A stretch of DNA of 16,942 nt, from NCBI GenBank assembly GCA_030613745.1, contig JAUWLK010000027.1:1-16942 (forward strand), written 5' to 3'. Shown piece by piece: positions 1 to 7,731 of the stretch; within the stretch, counting starts at the first letter, position 1, and the number at the start of each line of letters is the position of its first letter. The translations under genes and the position numbers were made by a program. This DNA comes from Flavobacteriaceae bacterium. Lineage in GTDB: Bacteria; Bacteroidota; Bacteroidia; Flavobacteriales; Flavobacteriaceae. The notes under the pieces are model-generated. The model was not told the origin of the DNA, ran no database searches, and saw only the letters and a program-made list of their open reading frames with translations.

Positions 1-1
1 A

Positions 2-1117
2 ATCCTTTTGCTAACGATACTTTTTTTAGGCTGTTCGTCAAAAGAGAATAAAGGATCCGTTATAATAAATGACGATAAAAATTATAAAGTAATTGCATAT
101 CTTACCAGTTGGCAAGATAATTGGGGCAATAATTTCGAAAAAGCAAATCAAATAACACACATTAATTATGCTTTTGCAAATATTAAAAATGGTCAGGTAA
201 TTTTAGGAGGTGAAAATGATGCTGAGGATCTGAAAAAACTGAATACCCTAAAGGAGGTGAATCCAAATTTAAAGATTTTAATTTCCATTGGAGGATGGGG
301 ATGGTCAGGCAATTTTTCAGATGCGGTTTTAACTGATAATTCAAGGCAAATATTTGCAAATAGTGCAATAGATTTTATGCTAAAGCATAAGATTGATGGC
401 GTTGATCTGGACTGGGAATATCCAGGGTTAATTGGAGCAGGTAATGTTTACAGACCAGAGGATAAAGAAAATTTTACAGCGATATTAAAATTGTTAAGAA
501 TAAAAATGGATTCCATTAGTACTAACCAAAAATATCTCTTAACCATAGCCACCGGAGCGAGTCAAAGTTATTTAGATCATACAAACATGAGGGAGGCGCA
601 GAAATATCTTGATTTTATTAATATTATGACCTATGATTTTTATACGGGTTCAAGTGATAATACAGGGCACCATGCCAATCTTAGTATTTCCGAATATACT
701 GATCAAAAAAGGATAAGAAGTGCATTTTCTGCAGTGCAGCAACATGTTGATGCGGGCATACCTATAAATAAAATTGTTTTAGGTGTTCCGTTTTATGGAA
801 GGTGGTGGAATCGGGTAAATCCAGAAAATAACGGATTATATCAGCCAGTAAATGGAACCTCTGGCTATTATAATTATAGGGAAATTTCAGATAGTTTGAA
901 TAGTAATAATGGCTATATTTCTCATTGGGATGATTCTGCGAATGCACCTTATATATGGCGTCAAAAAGATTCACTTTTTATTACTTATGAAAATGCTAGA
1001 TCTATTGAACTCAAAGCAGATTTTGTTAAAAATAAACAACTTGGAGGTATCATGTTTTGGCAGATGAATGGAGACAATGGAACACTCTTAAAAACAATTT
1101 CCGATAATTTGAATTAA
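2..1117 (+). CDS. GH18 family glycosidase (chitinase or endo-beta-N-acetylglucosaminidase type), lipoprotein, 5' partial
   Basis: Exported GH18 glycosidase, expected to cleave beta-1,4 bonds next to GlcNAc in chitin or N-glycan cores by substrate-assisted catalysis. Numbered from the TTG at 8, the SxGG motif is at 93-96 and the DxxDxDxE signature is D130, D133, D135 and E137, with E137 the acid catalyst. The MxYD motif is M207-T-Y209-D210, and the terminal barrel tryptophan is W351 (MFWQ). The N-terminus is a hydrophobic run ending in FLGC-SS, a relaxed lipobox with lipidated Cys at residue 9. The frame is open to the window edge, so the real start lies upstream and only a few residues are missing. 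At about 370 residues it is a single catalytic domain with no visible carbohydrate-binding module. It leads into the EEP gene 21 bp downstream. Family assignment is firm; whether the substrate is chitin or N-glycan is open. Confidence 0.93.
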   Translation: MLLLTILFLGCSSKENKGSVIINDDKNYKVIAYLTSWQDNWGNNFEKANQITHINYAFANIKNGQVILGGENDAEDLKKLNTLKEVNPNLKILISIGGWGWSGNFSDAVLTDNSRQIFANSAIDFMLKHKIDGVDLDWEYPGLIGAGNVYRPEDKENFTAILKLLRIKMDSISTNQKYLLTIATGASQSYLDHTNMREAQKYLDFINIMTYDFYTGSSDNTGHHANLSISEYTDQKRIRSAFSAVQQHVDAGIPINKIVLGVPFYGRWWNRVNPENNGLYQPVNGTSGYYNYREISDSLNSNNGYISHWDDSANAPYIWRQKDSLFITYENARSIELKADFVKNKQLGGIMFWQMNGDNGTLLKTISDNLN

Positions 1118-1138
1118 ATAATTTATACTTAAAAATAT

Positions 1139-1951
1139 ATGATAGCACTTAATCAATATTTAAAAAGAAAGATAACACTTATTATACTATTTACGATACT
1201 TTTATTTTCTGAATTGTATGCACAAACTCAAATTGATTCTTCCAGGATTGTTCGAGTTTTAACATTCAATATTTACCATGGAGAAACGATGAAAGGAGAT
1301 TTTGATTTGGATTTGATTTCCAATGTGATAATGTCTGTCAATCCTGATTTGGTAGCACTTCAAGAAGTAGACTTTAATACCGAAAGAGCAAAAAATATGG
1401 ATTTGCCTACCGAACTAGGTATAAGAACAGGACTTACACCTCTTTTTGGCAAGGCAATGGAGTTTGACGGTGGAGAATATGGCGAAGGAATATTGTCTAA
1501 GTATTCGTTTTTTAGTACAAAAAACCATGCACTTAAAGCGCAAATGGACAAGGAACCAAGGAGTGCTTTAGAAGTTAATATAGTAATACAAAGTGGTGAT
1601 TCGATACGCTTTGTTGGAACGCATTTAGATCATACCGAGGACGGAACAGATAGGATCAATCAAGCAAAACAACTCAATGATCTTTTTACAAAAGATAGCA
1701 TTCCATCAATCTTAGTAGGTGATTTGAATGCCGAACCAGAAAGTAATACGATGTCTATTTTTTATAAAGAATGGGGAAAATCATTTTCAGAAAACACACC
1801 AACATGGCCATCCGTTAATCCAACTAGAAAAATAGACTATATTCTATTTAGACCAGTAAACAGATGGAGAGTGTTAGAAACAAAAGTAATTATCAATGAA
1901 ATTGCTTCTGATCATTGTGCGGTATTGAGCGTATTAGAATTGATAAATTGA
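1139..1951 (+). CDS. exported endonuclease/exonuclease/phosphatase (EEP) family hydrolase
   Basis: A 270-residue metal-dependent phosphoester hydrolase of the EEP (DNase I/sphingomyelinase) fold. A signal peptide with a basic start and hydrophobic core ends at LYA-28, before Q29, so the enzyme should act in the periplasm or outside. Family motifs appear in order: TFNIYHGE with N44, LQEVD with metal-binding E76, GTHLDH with H162 and D164, VGDLNAEP with D195 and N197, and ASDHC with the catalytic pair D258-H259. All core residues are present, so it should be active. The substrate is unknown: exported relatives act on phospholipid headgroups, nucleic acids or inositol phosphates. It starts 21 bp after the GH18 stop and ends 24 bp before the NUDIX ATG, suggesting one transcript. 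No Shine-Dalgarno is seen before the ATG, only A-rich sequence. Confidence 0.9.
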   Translation: MIALNQYLKRKITLIILFTILLFSELYAQTQIDSSRIVRVLTFNIYHGETMKGDFDLDLISNVIMSVNPDLVALQEVDFNTERAKNMDLPTELGIRTGLTPLFGKAMEFDGGEYGEGILSKYSFFSTKNHALKAQMDKEPRSALEVNIVIQSGDSIRFVGTHLDHTEDGTDRINQAKQLNDLFTKDSIPSILVGDLNAEPESNTMSIFYKEWGKSFSENTPTWPSVNPTRKIDYILFRPVNRWRVLETKVIINEIASDHCAVLSVLELIN

Positions 1952-1975
1952 GAACTACCCACTTTGATATTATTT

Positions 1976-2524
1976 ATGGATGAGCTTGTTGACATAGTAG
2001 ATTTTGATGGAAATGTAACTGGTAAAACCTGTTTAAAATCTGAAGCCCATAAACGAGGTTATTGGCATCCTTGTGTACATATATGGTTTTATACAAATGA
2101 TGTTAAGATATTAATTCAAAAGAGATCTGTTAGTAAAGATACTTATCCAGATCTATGGGATGTATCTGTGGCCGGACATATAGGAGCAGGGGAAAAACCA
2201 ATAATTGCTGCTCAAAGAGAAATTTTAGAAGAAATTGGCCATTCGGTTCTAACCAATGAATTAAAATTGATTGGTAATTATAAAAGTGATTATAAACATC
2301 ACAAATTTCTAATAGATAGGGAATTTCATTATATCTACATAGCAAAACTTTCTATGACAATAGATGAATTAGTACTTCAGAAAGAGGAAGTTACCGAATT
2401 AAAATTAATTTCAATTGAGAACTTAAAAGAACAGATTTTGGACAAACATACATCATCCGGTTTTGTACCATATCCGCTAGAATATTTTACCATGGTTTTT
2501 CAATTTATTGAAAAACAGCTGTAA
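1976..2524 (+). CDS. NUDIX hydrolase (IPP-isomerase-like/YfcD type)
   Basis: A 182-residue cytosolic NUDIX protein. The NUDIX box Gx5Ex7REUxEExGU occupies 67-89, with E73, R81-E82 and E85-E86-x-G88 intact. The final aliphatic position is H89, a mild deviation. The N-terminus (MDELVDIVD...GNVTGK) and the HPCVHIW segment resemble the isopentenyl-diphosphate isomerase-like/YfcD branch of NUDIX enzymes, which hydrolyse nucleoside or related diphosphates. The substrate cannot be read from sequence. The ATG at 1976 is chosen over an in-frame TTG at 1964, because it gives the usual family N-terminus and the four extra residues look like untranslated leader. It lies 24 bp after the EEP gene and has no signal peptide, unlike its exported neighbours. 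Confidence 0.9.
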   Translation: MDELVDIVDFDGNVTGKTCLKSEAHKRGYWHPCVHIWFYTNDVKILIQKRSVSKDTYPDLWDVSVAGHIGAGEKPIIAAQREILEEIGHSVLTNELKLIGNYKSDYKHHKFLIDREFHYIYIAKLSMTIDELVLQKEEVTELKLISIENLKEQILDKHTSSGFVPYPLEYFTMVFQFIEKQL

Positions 2525-2546
2525 TCTTTTCTAACAAAAAAATATT

Positions 2547-2558
2547 AAACGGTCGTTT
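2547..2558 (+). promoter_or_regulatory. candidate operator, inverted repeat AAACG-GT-CGTTT
   Basis: A perfect 5-bp dyad (AAACG, two-base gap, CGTTT). It is one of the few G/C-containing stretches in a very AT-rich intergenic region. Its centre lies about 22 bp upstream of the TATCTTTG -7 element, where the -33 contact should fall. A repressor bound here would block the promoter. The size and spacing suit a TetR-type or similar dimeric regulator, but no regulator gene is in the window. The regulator family is inference. Confidence 0.4.
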
Positions 2559-2570
2559 CAATTATTTTTA

Positions 2571-2578
2571 TATCTTTG
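2571..2578 (+). promoter_or_regulatory. Bacteroidota -7 promoter element TATCTTTG
   Basis: An exact match to TAnnTTTG, the -7 consensus of the housekeeping sigma factor of Bacteroidota, 82 bp before the ATG at 2661. A clear -33 TTTG is not seen; that position holds the AAACGGTCGTTT dyad. Expected transcription start is near 2583-2586. Confidence 0.6.
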
Positions 2579-2581
2579 TAC

Positions 2582-2606
2582 ATATATTATAAAAAATATA
2601 ATATAT
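2582..2606 (+). repeat. A/T-only perfect hairpin in the 5' leader
   Basis: Ten-base arms 2582-2591 and 2597-2606 are perfect reverse complements around a five-A loop. All pairs are A-T, so the RNA stem is weak. It lies at or just after the predicted transcription start and could stabilise the 5' end of the transcript, or be chance in AT-rich DNA. Confidence 0.4.
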
Positions 2607-2660
2607 ATAAAATAATTTTCTATTAACTAAAATACATAAAAGGTAAAAATTAATAAAATC

Positions 2661-5165
2661 ATGATAAAAAAAAGTTTTATTTTATTAACAGTATTTTTAT
2701 TCATTTTTTCTTCTAACACACTTCATTCTCAAGAATTTAAAGGAGTTGTTTATTATGATACTAATGCCAATGGCAAGTTGGATAATGAAGAACAGGGGAT
2801 CAAAGATATTCTTATTTCAAATGGTCAAGAAGTCATTGCTACAAATAAAGAAGGAAGATTTCGTTTACCACAATTAGAGCTTAGTCACTTTATCACTATA
2901 CACCTACCAGCCAATTATAGTGCAAAAGAATTTTATATAAAATCCTCAGAAAAAATAAAATCTTATGATTTTGCGTTGACAAGTAAACAAAAAAAGGATA
3001 ATTTTAGCTTCGTACAAATCTCTGATACAGAAACGTATGTGTTTAGAGATTGGCTCAATAATTTAAAAGAATACGTCCAATCAGAAAAACCTGCGTTTAC
3101 CATCCATACTGGCGATATTTGTTATAAAAAAGGACTTATTTTTCATAGCGAACAGGTAACTACCGAAAAACTCGGAGGTCGTATGTTGTACTGTATAGGA
3201 AACCACGATCTTGTTGAAGGTGGTTATGGAGAAGAAATGTATGAAGACCTTTTAGGGCCAGTTTATTATTCTTTTGAAGAAGGAAATGCATTGTTTGTTG
3301 TAACACCAATGATTCATGGAGATTACAAGCCTTATTATTCAAAAAAACAGGTATATCATTGGCTCAAAAATTTGTTGGAGCATTTCCCAAAAGAGCAGCC
3401 TAAATATTTTTTTAATCACGATGTGCTTACACAAGGCGATATCTTCAATTATGGTTTTAACAAAGAGGAGTCTATCAATTTAAATGAGTATAATCTGAAG
3501 GCCTGGGTATACGGACATTACCACACCAATCATATAAGAAAACATGGAGAATCCGGAGTAACTTCTATAAGTACTGCCTCTATTGCGATGGGCGGAATTG
3601 ACCATGCTCCATCTTCATTTCGTGTTATAAGTATAGATGATAAAGGAGATTTTCATACCCAATTGCGCTACACTTCCATTGATAATAAAATTACCATCGT
3701 TTCTCCTAAAAGAAATATGACTTTTGAAGAAAATGGCGAGTTGCAGGTATCTGTGAATGCATATCACAGTGCTTCTTCAACAGTAAAAGTTCGGTACAGT
3801 ATTCGTGGCCCTGGTCACAAAATTGATTGGCATACCACAAAATCCAATGAAGATTGGAATGAAATGAAAGCAATTACTGATTGGAATTGGATCGCTTCCT
3901 GGAAAATACCAAATGAAGCCTATGGCAAAAAGTTTGAAATTATTGCAGAAGCAACCCTAAAGAACGGAAATGTAATTCGAACACAGGAGCAATTCACGTT
4001 AAAAACCCCATACAATAAGATATCCTTAAAAGGAAACTGGACAAATCTAGCACATAATGCACAGCACACAGGTGATTCATCACAAGAAATAAAACCGCCA
4101 TTAAGCCTCCAATGGATGCAAAATGTTGGATCAAATATTTTTATGTGTTCTCCTATTTATGCGGATGGCTTGGTGTATATAGCTACGTCTGATGATAATA
4201 ATTATAAAAACTGTCATATTATTGCATATAACGCTATTACTGGTAAAGAACATTGGCGTTATAGAGTTGAAAGCTCTATTAAAAATTCTATAACCTTTAG
4301 TAGCGGGCTTATTATTGGAACAGATTCAGAAGGAATTACTTATGCTTTAGACGGTAAGACGGGTAAACTTTCGTGGAAGAAAGATCTTAATATTCATGAT
4401 ATGCCCTCTTTTATATCTGGAATTACAAGTGAGCATGGAATCGTATACACAGGTTGGGGTAAAGGTCTATCAGCAATCAATGCAAAAAATGGAACTACCC
4501 TATGGGAAAATAAAGAATGGCATGGAGGAGAAGGTTCTACGCCAACGCATACCGTTGGATCGGGAGTTTTAATAGCCTCTTCTCATTGGAAAAGTCTATA
4601 TGGACATGATATAAAAACAGGCAAACTACTTTGGCAACGAAGCGATGAAGGGTTGAGATTTCGTGATGGATCTGCAACTATTGTAAACGATACTTTGGTA
4701 ATTGCCGCCAATCAATCCATATTTTTATTAGACCCTAAAACTGGGAAAACCATCAGGCAACGTAAAACAGGATATAGTCATGGGGTAAATACTACACCTT
4801 TGGTTACGGACAAATACATTATTGTAGGAACTGCCGATAAAGGAGTCGTTGCATTTGACAAAGTAACACTTGAAGAAGTGTGGAATTTTGAAACGGGAAG
4901 TGCGTTATTTTACACTTCTCCTTATACGAAGACAAATGATCAAACTGTTGAAACCACTGTAATATTATCTGGTGACACCCTGTATTTTGGTGCTTCTGAC
5001 GGCTACTTTTATGCTTTAAATTCAAAAACAGGAAAATGTCTGTGGAAGCAAGATTTTGGTGCACCTATTTTCAGTACTGTTGCATTATCTGGTGATTTGC
5101 TATTTGTTGCTGATTTTTCAGGAAATTTTTATGCTTTTAATACGAGCAAAAATAAAACCCAATAA
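2661..5165 (+). CDS. exported calcineurin-like metallophosphoesterase fused to a PQQ-type beta-propeller
   Basis: An 834-residue exported protein with four parts. The signal peptide ends near S23-Q24. A small beta domain (about 25-110) carries a Ca-binding-like loop D33-T-N35-A-N37-G-K-L-D41, as in the N-terminal domain of Bacteroidota calcineurin-like esterases. The phosphoesterase domain (about 115-340) has GD152, GNHD 180-183, NHD with H253, and GHYH 285-288. The first metal motif, usually DxH, reads S121-D122-T-E124, so one metal ligand is replaced. A C-terminal esterase-associated beta domain (about 345-450) follows. From W460 to the end come about seven or eight PQQ-like blades (TGKxxW repeats), a BamB-like propeller that may bind substrate or partners. 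Likely reaction: hydrolysis of a phosphomonoester or diester, substrate unknown. It has its own promoter at 2571 and precedes GH20. Confidence 0.88.
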   Translation: MIKKSFILLTVFLFIFSSNTLHSQEFKGVVYYDTNANGKLDNEEQGIKDILISNGQEVIATNKEGRFRLPQLELSHFITIHLPANYSAKEFYIKSSEKIKSYDFALTSKQKKDNFSFVQISDTETYVFRDWLNNLKEYVQSEKPAFTIHTGDICYKKGLIFHSEQVTTEKLGGRMLYCIGNHDLVEGGYGEEMYEDLLGPVYYSFEEGNALFVVTPMIHGDYKPYYSKKQVYHWLKNLLEHFPKEQPKYFFNHDVLTQGDIFNYGFNKEESINLNEYNLKAWVYGHYHTNHIRKHGESGVTSISTASIAMGGIDHAPSSFRVISIDDKGDFHTQLRYTSIDNKITIVSPKRNMTFEENGELQVSVNAYHSASSTVKVRYSIRGPGHKIDWHTTKSNEDWNEMKAITDWNWIASWKIPNEAYGKKFEIIAEATLKNGNVIRTQEQFTLKTPYNKISLKGNWTNLAHNAQHTGDSSQEIKPPLSLQWMQNVGSNIFMCSPIYADGLVYIATSDDNNYKNCHIIAYNAITGKEHWRYRVESSIKNSITFSSGLIIGTDSEGITYALDGKTGKLSWKKDLNIHDMPSFISGITSEHGIVYTGWGKGLSAINAKNGTTLWENKEWHGGEGSTPTHTVGSGVLIASSHWKSLYGHDIKTGKLLWQRSDEGLRFRDGSATIVNDTLVIAANQSIFLLDPKTGKTIRQRKTGYSHGVNTTPLVTDKYIIVGTADKGVVAFDKVTLEEVWNFETGSALFYTSPYTKTNDQTVETTVILSGDTLYFGASDGYFYALNSKTGKCLWKQDFGAPIFSTVALSGDLLFVADFSGNFYAFNTSKNKTQ

Positions 5166-5167
5166 AA

Positions 5168-5195
5168 ACAAACTATTTTAAATTTTGTAGTTTGT
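5168..5195 (+). repeat. intercistronic hairpin between the phosphoesterase and GH20 genes
   Basis: Arms ACAAACTA (5168-5175) and TAGTTTGT (5188-5195) are perfect complements with a 12-base loop, starting 3 bp after the phosphoesterase stop. No U-run follows, so it is a weak terminator candidate. It may be a pause, processing or stability element between the two genes. Confidence 0.4.
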
Positions 5196-5225
5196 CAAAA
5201 TTAAATTTATGAATATAAAACTTAA

Positions 5226-6896
5226 ATGATGAAAATGATTAAAAAAATCACAATTGTATTACTAATCTTGATTACTGGATTTTCATGTTCTAACAAGAAT
5301 AAAAATATTGTAAATGCAGAAGAAGATTATCAAATTATACCCAAGCCAACTTCCTTAGAATTCACTAATGGTAGATTTTTAGTTGATTCTAATACAAAAA
5401 TAGTAGGAAATTCTTCCTTGGAAAATGAGGGAAATTATTTGGCTGATATGTTGAATGCTGCTACGGGCGAAAATATAAGCTTTAACCCTGCTGATGCCAA
5501 TCAAGGAAATATTCATTTAAAAATAGATGATAGTATTGAGAATGAAGAAGGATATACCCTTGATGTAAGTTTCGATAAAATAGTAATTACCGGCAAAACT
5601 CCCCAAGGCGTTTTTTATGGTATTCAATCTTTAAGACAACTTATACCCGTACCTACTGAAGGTTCAACTGGTGCTATTAACTTATTAATACCTGCAGTTT
5701 CTATAAAAGATAGTCCTAGATATGTATATAGGGGTATGCATTTAGATGTTGGTCGACATTTTTTTCCGGTTGAAGTTATCAAAGAATACATAGATTTAAT
5801 TGCTATGCATAAAATGAATACTTTTCACTGGCATTTAACCGAAGATCAAGGTTGGAGAATTGAAATTAAAAAATACCCTAAACTCACTGAAATAGGAGCT
5901 TATAGAAAAGAAACTTTAGTAGGGCACGGAGCAACAGCTAAATTGGATAGAGAGTATGATGGTAAGCCATATGGTGGATTTTATACCCAAGATGAAGTTA
6001 AAGAAATTGTGGCTTATGCAGCACAAAGGCATGTTACTGTAATTCCAGAAATAGAATTACCTGGTCATTCTTTAGCGGCAATTGCGGCTTACCCGGAATT
6101 GGGTAATACTGGTGAACAATACGAAGTTGGAACAAGATGGGGTGTATTTCCGGAAATTTATGCACCAACCGATAAAACTTTTGAGTTTTTGGAAGATGTG
6201 TTAACAGAAGTAATGGAGTTATTTCCAAGTAAATATATTCATATTGGTGGTGATGAAGCTCCAAAGAAACAATGGGAAGAAAGTAAATTTGCACAGCAAT
6301 TGATTAAAAGGGAAGGTTTAAAAGATGAACATGAATTACAAAGTTATTTTATAAGACGAATTGAAAAATTCTTAAATTCAAAGGGAAGAGATATTATAGG
6401 TTGGGACGAGATCTTAGAAGGAGGTTTAGCTCCGAATGCAACCGTAATGTCATGGCGTGGGATTGAAGGAGGTATTGAAGCTGCCAAACAACACCATAAA
6501 GTTATTATGACTCCCGGAACGCATTGTTACTTTGATCATTACCAGGTGCCTGAAGAAGATCGGGCTAATGAAATTTTGGCAATTGGTGGTTATCTTTCGG
6601 TAGAGAAAGTTTATAGTTATGAACCAACACCAGAAGAATTAACGGAAGAAGAGCAAAAATATATACTGGGTGCCCAAGGTAATGTATGGACCGAATATAT
6701 TAAAACATCAGATCACTTGGAATATATGGTTTTACCACGATTAACTGCTTTGTCTGAAGTGGTATGGTCTTCAAAAAATAACAGAAACTGGGAAGATTTT
6801 AATGGAAGATTAAAGCATCTTGTAAAAAGATACGATGCATTGGGATTAAACTATGCAAAACATATTTTTCAGGAAGAAAACGCAATTGAAGAATAA
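5226..6896 (+). CDS. GH20 beta-N-acetylhexosaminidase, lipoprotein
   Basis: A 556-residue exo-acting beta-N-acetylhexosaminidase that removes terminal GlcNAc or GalNAc from oligosaccharides. The lipoprotein signal ends at F19-S20-C21, so the enzyme should be anchored in the periplasm or on the outer membrane. A GH20b N-domain (about 35-165, starting IIPKPTSLEF) precedes the TIM barrel. Barrel landmarks are YRGMHLDVGRH, the NTFHWHLTEDQGWR segment, PEIELPGH and the catalytic pair D343-E344 in HIGGDEAPKKQW. A tryptophan-rich C-terminal barrel section also fits. Length is normal. ATGs at 5226, 5229 and 5235 are all possible starts and give the same mature protein. With the upstream GH18 it forms an endo/exo pair for GlcNAc polymers. 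Confidence 0.95.
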   Translation: MMKMIKKITIVLLILITGFSCSNKNKNIVNAEEDYQIIPKPTSLEFTNGRFLVDSNTKIVGNSSLENEGNYLADMLNAATGENISFNPADANQGNIHLKIDDSIENEEGYTLDVSFDKIVITGKTPQGVFYGIQSLRQLIPVPTEGSTGAINLLIPAVSIKDSPRYVYRGMHLDVGRHFFPVEVIKEYIDLIAMHKMNTFHWHLTEDQGWRIEIKKYPKLTEIGAYRKETLVGHGATAKLDREYDGKPYGGFYTQDEVKEIVAYAAQRHVTVIPEIELPGHSLAAIAAYPELGNTGEQYEVGTRWGVFPEIYAPTDKTFEFLEDVLTEVMELFPSKYIHIGGDEAPKKQWEESKFAQQLIKREGLKDEHELQSYFIRRIEKFLNSKGRDIIGWDEILEGGLAPNATVMSWRGIEGGIEAAKQHHKVIMTPGTHCYFDHYQVPEEDRANEILAIGGYLSVEKVYSYEPTPEELTEEEQKYILGAQGNVWTEYIKTSDHLEYMVLPRLTALSEVVWSSKNNRNWEDFNGRLKHLVKRYDALGLNYAKHIFQEENAIEE

Positions 6897-6961
6897 GCTA
6901 TAGTAAAAGAGCTAAAAACAAGACTAAAGTTAGAGAAAAGGCAAGAGAGGTAGTTAGAACG

Positions 6962-7182
6962 TTATTTTTTACCTTGCTTGCTCATGTACTCACTCAAAAG
7001 CTTCAATATATCACTTAAGGCATAGAAGGAATGACCATTTCTTGTACGGTTTTTAATGATATATCTGATCTTGACTTAACTAATTTATTTTTGGTTACTT
7101 TAAAAAATCTTAGAATATCTTCACTACTAACTAATACCTCTTTTTTAAATAATATCGTTTGGAACTTGTCATAATTTGATTT
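6962..7182 (-). pseudogene. degraded excisionase-type helix-turn-helix protein (frameshifted)
   Basis: Two overlapping minus-strand frames make up one HTH_17-like protein. The first (7182 down to about 7060) reads ...EVLVSSEDILRFFKVTKNKL, the usual 'select a helix, then recognition helix' opening of Bacteroidota MerR/excisionase-like HTH proteins. That frame runs to a premature stop at 7015-7017. Near 7060 a one-base insertion (or two-base deletion) moves the rest into the next frame, which reads ...NGHSFYALSDILKLLSEYM, the usual wing plus 'YxxSDI' helix, and ends at 6962-6964. The first frame has no ATG, GTG or TTG near its beginning. Such proteins accompany mobile elements and toxin or integrase modules. 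Family call is moderate; inactivation is well supported. Confidence 0.65.
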
Positions 7183-7242
7183 TTAAAATAGTATTGGTTC
7201 TATTATTATTGTAAAAAGCTCTAGAAAAGTTAAAAAAAGTAA

Positions 7243-7508
7243 TTAAAGAAGCATATCTAATTCCTTTATCATTGAACTTAATGTCGGAAACAGAGATGGA
7301 TTTCTGGCAAATATTTGAATTTTAAAGTTTACCCTTATATCTTTTAAACGAATTGGTCTAATCAGAAACAATCCCTCAAGCGTTCTAACCCTACTCAATG
7401 CAGTATATGCCTGACCAGAGGCAAAAGTTCCATAGTGGAAATCAATAATGACCTTATCAAAGGAAAGACCCTGCATTTATGAATTGTAATAGCTCAAGCA
7501 AGTTTTAA
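7243..7508 (-). pseudogene. C-terminal remnant of a Pif1/RecD-type DNA helicase
   Basis: The open stretch 7476 to 7243 (77 codons) reads QGLSFDKVIIDF...SGQAYTALSRVRTLEGLFL, the motif V/VI region of Pif1/RecD-like superfamily 1 helicases. The preceding motif lies in another frame at 7508-7476 as LKLA, a TGA stop, then AITIHK. In intact relatives this reads LKLAWAITIHKSQGL. So Trp TGG became TGA at 7494-7496, and one base of the Ser codon is missing at 7474-7475. The apparent ATG at 7474-7476 is created by the deletion and is not a real start. No helicase motifs I-IV lie upstream, so only the tail survives. It sits next to the HTH remnant and is likely part of the same decayed element. Confidence 0.75.
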
Positions 7509-7569
7509 GCGAATTCTTATATTCCCTGGAATTGTTTTTCCTCTTATTCTAAAATTTATTGATGCCATA

Positions 7570-7715
7570 ACCCCTGCTGCGACCCCTGAATCACTTAATT
7601 TAGTTAAACAAAATTAAACTTACTAAAACAAATATTTGAAATAAAGTATGGAAATCAGTTAAATACAGTAAAACTATGTCAAGAATTGTTTAAAAGTTTG
7701 ACTTTTAGCAGGGGT
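7570..7715. repeat. 9-bp inverted repeat pair bracketing 128 bp
   Basis: ACCCCTGCT (7570-7578) and AGCAGGGGT (7707-7715) are perfect inverted copies. They are unusually GC-rich for this AT-rich region. The 128 bp between hold no gene I can support. The pair could be ends of a small vanished element or chance; flanking bases do not extend the match. Confidence 0.35.
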
Positions 7716-7731
7716 GCTTTCCAAATCATTT

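Noticed and set aside
1964..1975. TTG start for the NUDIX gene
   Set aside because: ATG at 1976 gives the normal N-terminus; the four extra residues add nothing.
5176..5194. Promoter for GH20 from near-matches TAAATTTTG and TAGTTTG
   Set aside because: The spacing between TA and TTTG is wrong in both, and the second is an arm of the hairpin.
5168..5195. Treating the intercistronic hairpin as a true terminator
   Set aside because: No U-run follows the stem and GH20 starts 30 bp later without a clear TAnnTTTG promoter, so read-through is likely.
7243..7476. Independent 77-residue gene
   Set aside because: It is the tail of a broken helicase; its ATG arises from a one-base deletion in the KSQG motif.
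7509..7605. Open minus-strand stretch upstream of the helicase stub (...GVAAGVMASINFRIRGKTIPG...)
   Set aside because: It reads like protein but I could not assign it, and it does not match helicase motifs, so the pseudogene was not extended into it.
7670..7731. Short minus-strand reading ending QTFKQFLT just past the hypothetical gene
   Set aside because: Only about 22 codons, with no start and no recognisable family.
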